Source of the DNA: Phalacrocorax aristotelis
Lineage: Eukaryota; Chordata; Aves; Suliformes; Phalacrocoracidae
Assembly (NCBI RefSeq): GCF_949628215.1
Contig: NC_134311.1
Span: 10,537,582-10,601,581 of the forward strand
Length of the DNA stretch: 64,000 bases
Direction of reading: 5' to 3'
Under the pieces are notes generated by a model. That model saw nothing but the letters and a program-made list of their open reading frames with translations. It was not told the origin of the DNA and searched no databases. Of this stretch, positions 24,801 through 34,220 are shown one piece after another. Every line of letters starts with the position of its first letter. Within the stretch, counting starts at the first letter, position 1. A program made the translations under genes and the position numbers.

Positions 24801-27449
24801 ACTGATTTTCCACTGTAAGATTTATTTTGAGTAATATAGCCACTATTTTCATATCTCCCAGCTTAAGAATAAGCTTCTAAGTAAAATGTTGCAATGTTTT
24901 CCTAATTTATTACCATAGTTTCCACTGAAAGTTTAGTCTCAGAATGATTTTCAGTGTTTGCATTTAAAAATAACATCTACATATCTTGAAATGCAGAACT
25001 TTGAACAGTAGCATCAGAAAAACAAATATTATAAAACTGTATTGTAAGGAAGCAGCCATCGATATAATGTCCACATTAGTTTCCTGTTGATGCTGAAAGT
25101 ATTGAAGAAGTGCCAGCACTTAACCCACACTCCTACAATCTTCTCGCTGCAGCTCTGTTCTTATCACAGCTTCTGGCATCAGACAGGAAACTTAACTATG
25201 GAAGTAAGGAAGTTTCTTCTGTATAGCTCAAAGTCCAAGACAGTGTCAGGAAATATTGTATCTTTGGTGATTTTAGATCTTACTGATTTTTAAGAAGAGA
25301 TCATTTAAATGATATGAAGTATAATGAGAATTAGGATCTCCCTGCACTGTTCACCTTTTTACTTCTGACCTGCTTACCCATTTCCCTATATGTCAAGTCT
25401 TGAATTCTCAGACTGATTTTTTCCATCCACCACTGCAGTTGCGTGCAATGCTTTTATATAAATAGATGTGTAAAGTGCTAAATTATATACAGGTTAACCA
25501 TTGGCAGCTTTAAAAATCATCCTTGTTTCTCAGTTCTCTGGGGTTTTGGGGAAATAACTTTGATCGTATTAGGTGACAGTGTACAAGGTATTGATGCAAA
25601 ATTTTGGGGAGATTCTTTATGTAAGGTACATGTGTAATACTTACCGTTTTTATTTTTGGCTCTTTTTATATTTTCAGCTTACAAATTTGGAGAGGAAGTG
25701 GCAGCACCATGAGCAAAATAACTTTATGATGAAGGAATGTATCCTTTTCTCTAAGAAATACAGTAAAATTCACGCACTGTATTAATTGAGGAAGAAGTCT
25801 GTTTCCTCCAGCAGAGTAAGGCAGGACGGAACGGGGAGCAGGAGACAGGGAAGGAGGGGAAAGGCGATGCTTTGCAAATGTCTGGTTAGCTGATAGATAT
25901 TATATATAGCAAAACTTGCATGTGTTGTCTGACAATTTTAAGGGGTCCCAAAGCGTAAGATTTGTCTTGCAGCCTTGAGTTTTCCCTGTTGGGTCAGTTT
26001 CGCCAGTAGGTTTCATACAAAGATCATCTTCATATCTATGCAGTCTTATCTGAAATTACCCAGCAAGTGTAGCATTGTTTGAAAATCTGTACAGCATGGT
26101 GACTTTGCTTTGCATTTTGCAGCTTTAAAACACCATAAATATCAATGCTGAAAAAGTAAACAACAAATCAATAAATTGTACGCATTTAATGTATTTCTTA
26201 TCAAATAAAAGAGGAATTGTGTATTAGAGGGAAAAAATCAGATAGGTGGTAAGATATGATGAGATGCTTTAGCTGCAAAATGGGATGAGATGGGGGAACT
26301 GCATTGTAGCTCTCTCATTATGTGATGCTAATTAAAGAGTTACATTCCACTAATCATGTAAGACCTTCCAAAACAGCAGCAAAATGTTATTTGCTGCAAG
26401 TGACTTTCATAAGGTTGTTTTTGAAATTAGTGAATGCACTGAAGTTCTTTTTAATTAGAACTGATGGTTCTTGTTATCTTGTACTATTCTCCATAGTGCC
26501 TGTAGAGATCTGAGCAGGGCATAGTTGCACTTTTATTTTATATTTGCTACCTTCATTGCTACATGTCTCAGAAAACAGCACAAGAATATATTTCAAGCAA
26601 TTCTGTAATAGCCTAGTCATCAGGGGGAAAAAAAATGTAGGGTCTGCATATAGCATTGTCTTTTTCGCTTACCAAATATCCTATTTCTCATATCTGATAA
26701 GTATCCTAATTCTTAGAAAAAGTCCGAAAAAAAGTCTTGGACAATATAATGTAATTGGAGCCACCTCCTCTGCAAAGAAGGCTCTACAGGAATATTATAT
26801 TAAGTCAAGATTCTTAGATCCTATTTTTTCTAACAGAAAAAACTCTAAAACAAACTAAGAGGAAAAGTTGATCAAGATATTAAAGGCACCACCCAACTTG
26901 CTACAATGTGTTACCTGTCCAAGTGCAGACCCTTGTACAGGTTTTTATGTCTGCCTGGGCTAGGGGAAGGAAAGGTCCTGCTTTCTGTAGATGGAGTTCT
27001 GAAGTGTCAGACTGTATGGCTGTAAATAGCTGAGTGCCTTGAAATTGTTTTGTTTGTGGTGTAACAATAGGCAGAGTCTTCCACAAGGGACCTATTGCCT
27101 ATATATGTGAAAACAAAACTGACTCTGGCGTGTAATCTTGGGTTTTTTACCATGCTTGCCATGATGTGGCAGCTAGTAAATTGGTGTAAATCTTTTAGAC
27201 CCAATTGGAGTTTATTATTTTCAACCCTTGACAGTTTCCACAGAAGGAAACCTACTGTATTGTGGTTCCCTTATGATCTCTAATTATGCTAACATTTATA
27301 CTGGCGGTTTGTTTCCTTAATTCTTTTAATCAGTCATAGCAACAAAAAGTCAGGAGAGTGACTACCAGCCAATAATGAAGAACGTGAGAAAGCTGGTCAC
27401 AGAATACAACAAAGTTCTCATAGAAGCTTTACAGAACACCAAGAACTGA
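3698..27449 (+). CDS. IFT74: IFT74, intraflagellar transport protein 74 (3' portion, 12 coding exons)
   Basis: IFT74 is a core subunit of the IFT-B complex. It pairs with IFT81 through long coiled coils and moves tubulin and other cargo along cilia. Twelve exons (3698-3836, 4848-4910, 5863-6006, 6631-6671, 7897-7976, 11091-11144, 17341-17438, 18392-18518, 22268-22431, 23107-23232, 25678-25738, 27334-27449) join without a frame break into 403 codons plus TGA. The product is rich in E, K, Q and L with heptad-like spacing, as expected for coiled coil. It keeps segments I recall from human IFT74, such as EEREKLLKQ-like, [15 protein letters not shown] and NLERKWQH. Human IFT74 is about 600 residues, so roughly the first 200 are encoded upstream of this window. 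All splice sites are GT-AG except the donor after 6006, which is GC. The identification is firm; exon edges are by eye. Confidence 0.96.
3837..4847 (+). other. IFT74 intron
   Basis: About 1.0 kb of AT-rich sequence. Two opposed short ORFs overlap near 4041-4322 and have no recognisable product. Nothing else seen. Confidence 0.85.
4848..4910 (+). CDS. IFT74: IFT74 exon
   Basis: Acceptor ctctttag, donor GCT|gtatgt; 63 nt, phase 0 at both ends. It encodes [20 protein letters not shown] plus A, coiled-coil in character (visible residues 47-67). Confidence 0.92.
4911..5862 (+). other. IFT74 intron
   Basis: About 0.95 kb, AT-rich, with standard gtatgt...cccaacag ends. No repeat or gene recognised. 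Confidence 0.85.
5863..6006 (+). CDS. IFT74: IFT74 exon with GC donor
   Basis: Acceptor ttcccaacag; 144 nt, phase 0 at both ends, visible residues 68-115. It encodes [20 protein letters not shown] and continues to ERERLLKQ, very close to the remembered human sequence. The exon must end after AAG CAG, and the intron then begins gcaagaac. That is the CAG|GCAAG form of a GC-AG intron. No usable GT lies at the boundary. Confidence 0.93.
6007..6630 (+). other. IFT74 intron, GC-AG type
   Basis: About 0.62 kb. It begins gcaagaac and ends tattttatag, preceded by T-rich sequence. The GC start is the only non-GT donor among the introns of the window. Nothing else seen inside. Confidence 0.8.
6631..6671 (+). 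CDS. IFT74: IFT74 exon (41 nt)
   Basis: Acceptor tattttatag, donor AGACA|gtgagt. It encodes [13 protein letters not shown] plus two bases of a Gln codon completed by the exon at 7897. This short exon is recognised by its sequence and by the phase match on both sides. Confidence 0.9.
6672..7896 (+). other. IFT74 intron
   Basis: About 1.2 kb, starting gtgagt and ending tttgtcag. It contains a 16-G homopolymer at 7199-7214. No other element recognised. Confidence 0.85.
7199..7214 (+). repeat. G16 homopolymer
   Basis: Sixteen consecutive G on the + strand inside an IFT74 intron that is otherwise AT-rich. It would lie in the transcribed RNA and could form a G-quadruplex (inference). Length in homopolymers is prone to sequencing error. 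Confidence 0.95.
7897..7976 (+). CDS. IFT74: IFT74 exon
   Basis: Acceptor tttgtcag, donor CAAG|gtaaca; 80 nt. After the base finishing Gln it encodes [20 protein letters not shown] and then DLENHQ, visible residues 130-155. The last base starts a Gly codon. Confidence 0.92.
7977..11090 (+). other. IFT74 intron
   Basis: About 3.1 kb, very AT-rich. It holds a short CR1 tail near 10705-10760. Otherwise nothing recognised. Confidence 0.85.
10705..10760 (+). mobile_element. CR1 LINE 3' tail
   Basis: The tail reads aaggttggactagatgatca, then gaggtcccttccaacc and gattctgtgattt, the standard end of avian CR1. Only the last 60 bases or so survive, as usual for 5'-truncated copies. Confidence 0.9.
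11091..11144 (+). CDS. IFT74: IFT74 exon (54 nt)
   Basis: Acceptor tctctttcag, donor GACA|gtaagt (strong). It encodes [18 protein letters not shown], matching the [10 protein letters not shown] segment known in IFT74. The frame carries through from the previous exon and into the next. Confidence 0.92.
12080..13385 (+). mobile_element. Ancient, decayed CR1/L3-like LINE
   Basis: Several LINE landmarks occur in the correct order and spacing. These are a gcagtatagaccagtcatct segment near 12137, atttgtcaagaacaaaca near 12244, tttgacttcagtac near 12327 (the D-F-S region of the reverse transcriptase), ttggacattagaaaaaactt at 13160, and tggatgacctcttg at 13327 near the tail. All frames are broken. 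The pattern fits the old amniote L3/CR1 group better than the younger avian CR1s. The 5' edge is uncertain. Confidence 0.7.
15150..16600 (+). mobile_element. CR1 LINE, 5'-truncated, with reverse-transcriptase frame
   Basis: A GC-richer block with the C-terminal half of CR1 ORF2 and its 3' end. One frame runs from 15224 to 16495 with a single internal stop, TGA at 15587-15589. TAG at 15221 bounds it upstream. The protein shows [14 protein letters not shown], a [14 protein letters not shown] motif, [17 protein letters not shown], then LADNTKL where the FADD-type catalytic motif belongs, and C-terminal segments such as [14 protein letters not shown]. The tail has ggttggacttgatgatccta and short tgctat repeats. 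The catalytic aspartate pair reads D-N and a residue is missing before KAFDTVSH, so the copy is dead. Confidence 0.93.
15224..16495 (+). pseudogene. CR1 ORF2 reverse-transcriptase remnant
   Basis: The frame encodes the finger/palm part of a non-LTR reverse transcriptase and the C-terminal tail. Upstream of the first Met (15290) the same frame still reads [20 protein letters not shown], so the copy is 5'-truncated rather than starting at that ATG. A TGA at 15587 splits it into 121 and 302 codons. The canonical A-D-D triad is A-D-N, which should abolish polymerase activity (family knowledge). No host function is suggested. Confidence 0.88.
17341..17438 (+). CDS. IFT74: IFT74 exon
   Basis: Acceptor tgatctctag, donor AGG|gtaagt (strong). 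It encodes [19 protein letters not shown] and then [14 protein letters not shown], visible residues 174-206. It lies 0.7 kb downstream of the large CR1 insertion. Confidence 0.94.
17439..18391 (+). other. IFT74 intron
   Basis: About 0.95 kb. It contains a poly-A run of about 18 bases near 17598 and nothing else recognised. Confidence 0.85.
18392..18518 (+). CDS. IFT74: IFT74 exon
   Basis: Acceptor taacacacag, donor ATTACAG|gtgaga; 127 nt ending in phase 1. It encodes [20 protein letters not shown] and then [22 protein letters not shown]. An open frame continues for about 280 nt upstream of the exon, but that part does not look like IFT74 and is intron. Confidence 0.94.
18519..22267 (+). other. 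IFT74 intron
   Basis: About 3.7 kb, AT-rich. A run of about 16 A lies near 19903. Short ORFs at 20685-20867 and 21426-21650 have no recognisable product. Confidence 0.85.
22268..22431 (+). CDS. IFT74: IFT74 exon
   Basis: Acceptor gtgatctag, donor AAACAG|gtaacg; 164 nt. It encodes [20 protein letters not shown] and continues to the conserved [16 protein letters not shown]. Visible residues 249-303. Confidence 0.95.
22432..23106 (+). other. IFT74 intron
   Basis: About 0.67 kb. The small ORFs on both strands (for example minus 22739-23053) look like chance. A strong T-rich tract precedes the acceptor. Confidence 0.85.
23107..23232 (+). CDS. IFT74: IFT74 exon
   Basis: Acceptor tttttccaactag after a T-rich tract, donor TCTCAG|gtatag; 126 nt, phase 0 at both ends. 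It encodes [20 protein letters not shown] and then ..LQENETHSQ, a segment conserved in IFT74. Confidence 0.95.
23233..25677 (+). other. IFT74 intron
   Basis: About 2.4 kb, AT-rich. No repeat, RNA gene or coding segment recognised. Confidence 0.85.
25678..25738 (+). CDS. IFT74: IFT74 exon (61 nt)
   Basis: Acceptor tatattttcag, donor GAAT|gtatcc. It encodes [20 protein letters not shown] plus the first base of a Phe codon, almost identical to the remembered human exon. Confidence 0.95.
25739..27333 (+). other. IFT74 last intron
   Basis: About 1.6 kb, AT-rich, with short chance ORFs on both strands. Nothing recognised. Confidence 0.85.
27334..27449 (+). CDS. IFT74: IFT74 last coding exon with stop codon
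   Basis: Acceptor ttttaatcag. It encodes [20 protein letters not shown], then [18 protein letters not shown] and TGA at 27447-27449. The C-terminus has the same length and character as in mammals. Confidence 0.95.
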
Positions 27450-27915
27450 ACCCAGGCGCTTCCTTCCTGCCCAATGGACCAACAATGAGAGATGTGCACA
27501 GGCAGCATGGAAAGCTGGACTACTGAGCTCATTTGCTCGCCACTACAGTGACGGATATTCTCAAAAGTACCTTACCAAGTTTTTAGAAGTCACGGGTTTT
27601 AATAGTATCCCTCCTTTTCAAGATTAAAAAATTTTAGAAATAAACTTCTGAATTTTAGAAACTTGTAGAAATAAAAAGGAAATACTGTGCAATGAGTGTA
27701 GAATCATGAGAACACTTTACTGGTGCCCATTGCTGGATTGCAACTCAAATGTGAAACTTCATTCTGCTTACACAATGAATCTCGAATTGCCTTATAGTCC
27801 TGTTCCTGCCAAACAGAATAGGAGTTTTCCCTGAGTAAGAACTGCCTGGCAGGCTCTCATATGCATTGTCTTAAATTAAGCGTATAATAAAATAAATGGC
27901 AATATCAGCATACCA
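27450..27915 (+). other. IFT74: IFT74 3' UTR (approximate end)
   Basis: Sequence after the TGA with no coding signal. AATAAA hexamers occur at 27639-27644, 27670-27675, 27886-27891 and 27891-27896. The last overlapping pair is a plausible main poly(A) signal. Further hexamers at 28013-28018 and 28192-28197 could give longer forms. The real cleavage site cannot be read from sequence alone. Confidence 0.55.
27886..27896 (+). terminator. Probable IFT74 poly(A) signal (two overlapping AATAAA)
   Basis: Two AATAAA hexamers share one base, 437 nt after the stop codon. Closer single hexamers exist at 27639 and 27670, so alternative polyadenylation is possible. Confidence 0.5.
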
Positions 27916-29779
27916 TCCCTACTTTAATAGCAATTTATAACAAGTAAGGAAAACATCTAAGGATGACTAGCATCCTTTTAAGTCAGAATTGTTTCATGGT
28001 ATAAAGTCGTAAAATAAAAGCAAATGTGCTTTGGATCTGTTAGCAAATTTTCATTTCCCAATGGAGAACCAATTAACTTCCTTATTTTATATTTTTTTAA
28101 TGTAACTATAAGGATAAAACTGTGATGAATAGTGGTGAAACATAGCTAATACTGACGTTGTCCAGAGGATTTTACTTTTGTATTATTCAGCAATAAAGGA
28201 AATAACAGGGAAAATTATTTCTATTTTCTGCAATGTTTTTTTTCCTCAGATTTCAAGCTACAGTGTGACATGCAACCTCTACTTTGACAAAAATACGTAG
28301 GAAGAGATTCAACATAGAACAAAACAGGACTGATACAGAAATAATAATGTGCTGTATGATACAGAAATTTCAGAAAACATTTATGTAAAACAAAATTTTC
28401 ATTAATATGTTTCCCTCTCATCCTACATATAATGCAATTATAAACTACCTATGGATAATGTCCTCCACCTGGTATGTTGTAAACTAGTCCTGATCAAAGA
28501 GAAGAAATCACAGTTGGCTATAGATAGGAATCTTAGACAGTAATCTGGCCTTTTGCAGAAAACAAAAACCAGTGTTGTCTGGATTTATAGTTCTCCCTTA
28601 GAAAAGCTTTCTGAAAAAGAAGATCACGATATGCTTCACTTTATAGAACTGGAGTAGACAAAGAATTAGAAAATGCGCCGAGTCTGTTAAAATAGAAGTT
28701 CTGTATTTTTGTCACTAAATCTCTGCAAATATGTGATTGTAATTTTGAGTATAAAGAGGTATGTAAAACAGAAATACTGCAGATTCTTGCAGAGAGCACT
28801 GTGTTTCCAAATTCAGCACAGTAAATTCTCTTGGTCTGTATATTTATGTCTGTATAATATTTGGAGATAATGGAACAGGATTTCTATAAACCAAGGACTG
28901 TTATCTAGGGGAAATTCCCACTAATGTCTCTTCCTTCCTGTTGAAGTTACAGCTATTCCAGAGAGAGCCCATTATTTGCTGAGATAAAGTTGAAGTCTAA
29001 TTTTCTCACCAATCAAACCATCAGCCAGAGAGATCGCCTCCTGAATTCCACTTGTGCTACAATAACAGATTTTAATGAACAATGGAAAAACGCTGCACAC
29101 TGAATAAACAGGCTGCTTTTAGATTCCCTTTCACTCAGGGCAGGGGATGGTTTTATTCCTTGGTAGCGATTTTATAAGATAGCATGGTAAAGTTTACTGG
29201 TTTTTGTTGTGTTCCCCAGGAGATGCCTGTCAAAAAATCCCTCTCTTTAGCATGCAGAAAGCAGAAAAGAACACTTTTCTGTTGAAGGGTCTCCAGATTA
29301 CCTGCTTCTGTCTGAGAATCTCATCAATTGTTCCTTCTTTTAACAGTTCATCCTTATGGTCCTGGATTGTAGTCATAGTACCTGTGGCTGAAAAGAACTG
29401 TATGGATTCTAAACGGTGAGCTATGCAGCAGGCTTTTAACCTCCCTCTAGGAGATTGCTCACTCATTGCCAGTAGTGAGCTGAGTAAACTGTATCTATGT
29501 CTAGCTCCTAAAGTCTCAGTGAAAATAACCTTTTCTTTAACTCTTTTTATCTTTTTTTTTTCAGTATAAGCTTAAGTACCAGACACACAGCATTTTTTCA
29601 CCAAATCTCCTGTGTGTATATGAAGACACTAATTCAGTAGCACAGGTCTCTCTACCCAGGCAATCTTTTGTGCCTTTTATGGTATGACTTGAAACTGAGA
29701 GGACATTAATCAAGTGGTAGCATCTATGGGGTGGAGAAATGTAAAAACCTTTTTGGCTCACCTGTCTCACCAGAGCTGA

Positions 29780-30530
29780 GTAGCAGTAAGGATCACCTCC
29801 CTCAGCCTGCTGGCAGTGCTCTCCTTAACACACCCCAGAATATCGTTGCCCTTTTTTTGCCATGAAGAGGTTAAACAGGACTGGCATGAGTGTCCACCCC
29901 TGGCGTGCACCATCTGACTGGCCTCCAGCTGGACTATGGGCCACTGATGACACAGTGAGCCCCAAGCCAGTTTTCAGTCCACCTCACTGTCTGCTTACCT
30001 AACCCACACTTTGTCAACCTACCTCTGAGGATTTATCAGGAACTGTGCCAAATGCCTTGCTAATGTTGAGGTAAACAACATCAACACCCCTCTCTTTGCT
30101 CACTGAATTAGTTACCTCATTAAGGAAGGCTGTCAGGTTGGTTAAGCAATTTTCCCCTTCATAAATCCATGCTGTCTACTCACAATCACCTTCCCATCCT
30201 TCATGTCTCTAGAAATGGTTTCCAGTGTAAGCTGCTCCATCACTTTCTTGGGGATCGAGGTGGGGCTGACCAGCCTGTAATTCTCTGGCTCACTCTTCTT
30301 ACTCATCCTGAAGATAGGAGTGACTTACTTTCTTTCAGTCTTCAGAAGCCTGTCCCTGTCACCATGAAAAACAGGTAATTGAGAATGGCCTCACCGTGCC
30401 ATCAGCAGCTCCCTCGCCACATGTGGGGGCATCCCAACAACCCCCACGGACTTACATATGTCCATATGTCCATATGTACACGTTTAGAAGTTCCCTTACA
30501 TGGTCCTTCTCCAGGAAAATGCTACTGAGA
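29780..30530 (-). mobile_element. CR1 LINE fragment, antisense to the genes
   Basis: Read on the minus strand, this carries CR1 reverse-transcriptase landmarks. The complement of gctgctccatcactttcttg (30231) corresponds to the conserved M-E-Q-L region. The complement of ggttggttaagcaattttcc (30136) corresponds to the C-L-T-N-L region. The stretch near 30050-30090 corresponds to the A-F-D region, and the block at 29790-29850 to the segment just after it. An internal deletion near 29860 joins distant parts. No frame is open for long. Edges are approximate. Confidence 0.85.
30455..30478 (+). repeat. Three tandem copies of an 8-mer (catatgtc)
   Basis: Three near-perfect copies of catatgtc in a row, lying at the end of the antisense CR1. 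It appears to be a small local expansion in the decayed element. Confidence 0.8.
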
Positions 30531-33500
30531 CATAAGGATAGCAGGTTTGACACTGTCTGTCACTCCAAATCCCACTTCACTGGCACACTGCATGGAAAGA
30601 AGTATTTCTGTTTCAAAATCTTCAACCAAAGGATCTGCTGTTTCTATGTCGTGTTTGTGCTTCACATGAGGGTGCGCGTAGGAATGACTGTCGTTATTCC
30701 CAGCTCGTGGTGGGATGACACTGCACCAGCCTTGTTCCCATATTCAGGGATATCATAGTATCTCCAGAAAAACTGTTTTTGCTGCAGGCAAGTTAATCTT
30801 CTTGTTGGTCTTCCTGCTTCATCTTACCTTCACTGTTTTTCATTGTGATCAAAAAAACCTTATTTTTCATTCAAAATGAGTTGATTTTTTACCCCTTGTA
30901 TTAATGAGCTTAGAAGACAACATGCAACATTCCTGTGACCAATTCCAGACAGGCAGAACACTGAGATTCTTTTTTAGTTCTTTCTGCCTGATGACATTAG
31001 TTGATGTTAATGCTTCTTAGTGCTGGTATGTGCTAGTTCACAATCAGAGGGATATTTTCCAAAGTGAAGTGGTTGTAAAGTCTTTCATTACACTTATATT
31101 TTTCTGCTGCAAGAGTAAAACAAAAATACAAAGCACAAGGCAGACCTTATGATGAGTCACTAGCCATAAGAATATCTTAGCTTGAGAAGAAAGATGTTTG
31201 AATGCTTACTTTATAATTATTCTGCAAAGTATCTGCTTTGAGTGAACACACTAGAAACAAGTCTAATAGTGATAAGGCATCTGGTTGGGGAGGACGTGGC
31301 AATTGTCTGGAGTGAAAAAAACCCCTTGGATTCTGAAAGGGATCACAAAAGTTCACTTGACCACATGCACAACTGTGAACACTAGCTGAATGCTGAATGC
31401 TCTATATATTGTAGGTGACAACTCCAGCTAGAGCAGCTGCAAAATGCAGGTTAATTACTGGGAAGGGGAACTGAATTACTCCCAAACAAAATGGTTGTCA
31501 TCTTCTTCGGTAAAGTGGAAGGAACCCTTAAAGCATTTCATGCCTGTAGAGATGATCTGAATTCAAATCCCAGCTTTGATCAATCATTCATTGGGACTGG
31601 CAGAATTTCGGAGCAGAGGAAGAAATGTTCCTTGCCCTGACTTGTGGTCTACACTTGCAGGTTCTCCCTCAGGAAGGAGGACAAACTGGACAATATGCCA
31701 AATGTGTGAAATGGAGGAAGCCTCCCACATTTAAAAAAAAAAAAAAAAAAAAAGAGCCAGAAATGTAAAATGATCTGCTCTTGTTTCCTCTTGTAACGCT
31801 AATTCCTTGAAAGCTACATTCATTTACAGTGACTGAGCTTGTTTCACTGAGCACTGGTATCTTTGGATCAGGCCCAAGATTTCTGCTATGCAGCAAAGGA
31901 TGAGTAAGATGTAAGACCTCTGTCTCCAACATACAACACAAGCTTGCCCACAAATACTATTTCAAGTGGGGTAAGGGGGACTCAGCACCTCTGAAAATTA
32001 GAAAGAAAAAGAAAATTATGATCATAGCAGAAATTATCAATAGTATCAGTCATTCCAACAGTTAAGCACGAGAAAAAAAATTCCAAATAAAGCCTTCAAA
32101 TTTTCAGTATCATTCCTGTTCCTTCTTTTTCTTCCAAATTAAATTAAGAGAAGGTGTTTAATGGCTTGGACTTATACTCAAGTTTGCTGTATTTAATAAT
32201 TTTTTTAGGACTATTGAGCTGAAAGATACTGAAGTTCTTTACCTATAAGAAAATTTACATTTTAACCTCTCACCTTAAGATGAGACATGCATGTCTTTCA
32301 CACATCCATATGTCAAGAATTGTTAAAATTATATTGTTCAAACTCTCAAAAAAAATATTGCCATTTAGCTGTCTTTCTCTTACACAGAGAGAAGGCTGAA
32401 GTTAAAGCTGGACCATTCGAGAGAAGGAACCATTACACTGCAACTCACCAACAGTGCACTCGGGGCTCTCCTATATCAGTGTAAGATTTTAGTCCATCCC
32501 AGTGTGACATAAATTTGGAAGCAGAGCCAGGTGGATAGCAAATTTATCACTAAGTTGCACTTGTTGAATGCTGGTTAAAGTTAAATAAAGTTAAATGATT
32601 CAGTCATCAAATTAAAATTACCATTAGAATCACACTAACAGTGAATTCAGTGGAAAACAGTGTGTCCTGCAAACAGGATTTTAAAACTGATTTTTTGTAA
32701 CTTTAATGGATGAAAACACTAACCCTGAGATCTAATTAGCAGGACCCTTTTCCTGGTCCTTGGAAGTAATAGTCAGATCTGCAAAATTCATGTGCATTAA
32801 GTGGCTTATGCAATTAATCTTTATCTCTCCAAATTGCACAGATATGAAACTTGCCTCATTAATGCCAGGTTACTTCAGGCAGTCATATTTTATTGCTGTA
32901 TATCATTTGGGGGGATTCAATGTTAATATCTTAAAGATGTGGATATACAGTTGTTACCATTAAATACGCAGACTCATTCACCCATCAAAATGTGTTGTAG
33001 GAAAATAAAGTAGAAAAGCAGTGACAGAACAGAGGAGAAAAATTGTGAACTCTGTAGCTTCTGTATGAGCTCTGCTTACCTCCTGTTGGATGACGCTTCA
33101 TTCAGGCTGGAAAATCTCATTTATCTCCAGACTTCTGACTTCGGGGCAGCAGGAGTCCTGACATTGCTTATGTTTGTGCTCCCAGAATCTGATCCAATCT
33201 TGGCAGAGAAACAAAAGCTTGATCTGGGGTTAATTTACTGCATGTTCAGAATCACCTGTTTTATCAGACCTTTTAAAAAACAGAGCAGACGTGCTCTGAA
33301 GTAGGAAAACAATGGGCTTAGAAAGCAATGACAACAAGGATGCCATTTTGTCCTTTTCATACAACAAAATGGGGTATACTAGGTTCCTTGCTTCTCGCTC
33401 TTGTGACTTCATATACGTGTTTGACATCATCAGTGGCCATCACCATTGCTGGCTCTTAACTTCACTTTTCGTACTTTCTTTCTCCAAATAATTTTTTTAA

Positions 33501-34146
33501 GTAGTGTTGGTCCCTTTTGTCGGTCCCTTTCCAGAGTACAGACCTCGGTCAAACAGCCTGATGTCCTTCGCAATGACTTTGTGGATACAGAGGCCGTAAA
33601 GTACTCCTGTGTTGTTTCATCAGCTGAACCTTCACCTTGAAAGAAACCTGAGATTCCCATGAGATCTTGTGTTTAATTCCACTGCAGTAAATTCCCTTTC
33701 ATTTCACTAGCAAGGAAGAGAGGAAAGCAACAGCTCACTTTGGCTGAGGCTATTCTGCTCAGTACTCAGCCATTCTCCAGACTATGGTCTCCTAAAAATT
33801 CGAAAGAAGCTTCTTTCTGAGGAAAAAAAAAAAAAGCCATCAACACTGGGTAAAAAAACCTGAATATAGCTATGTCTGAAATACTGAGTTACCTTTTGAG
33901 TGTGCATATGCAGGAGAGGCAGTAGAAACTGCACCTCCACACCACAGGCTGCCAAGTCAAGAGAATGAGCTGCAACAAAAAGCAGACCCTGTTACCTTCT
34001 CTACCCCACCTTAAAGTTTCTCACAACCACCTATTACAATATCACCACCACTCCTTCACACTGTCCCTTCCACGTTAGTATGGCATGTAATGCAGAAACC
34101 TTTATCTCCCTCCAGTTGCTGTGCTGCCACTGCATTGCATAGGGAT

Positions 34147-34220
34147 CGTCCTCATCCCGACCGCTTAAACCGGCAACAGCACGTGTCCTCTGACTGGCCA
34201 CCTGGCTGCTACCTGTCGCT
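34147..34220. promoter_or_regulatory. CpG-dense patch with E-box, possible regulatory element
   Basis: Six CpG in about 74 bases, unusual in the surrounding AT-rich, CpG-poor DNA. A palindromic E-box CACGTG lies at 34180-34185. It sits about 3.6 kb upstream of the TEK start codon. A regulatory role is inference only; it could also be an old GC-rich repeat. Confidence 0.25.

Noticed and set aside
30396..30758. 120-codon plus-strand ORF in the intergenic region
   Set aside because: It begins inside an antisense CR1 fragment and encodes nothing recognisable.
31550..31600. attcaaatcccagctttga, resembling a tRNA B box or a MIR SINE core
   Set aside because: Only about 20 bases fit, with no A box and no flanking SINE sequence.
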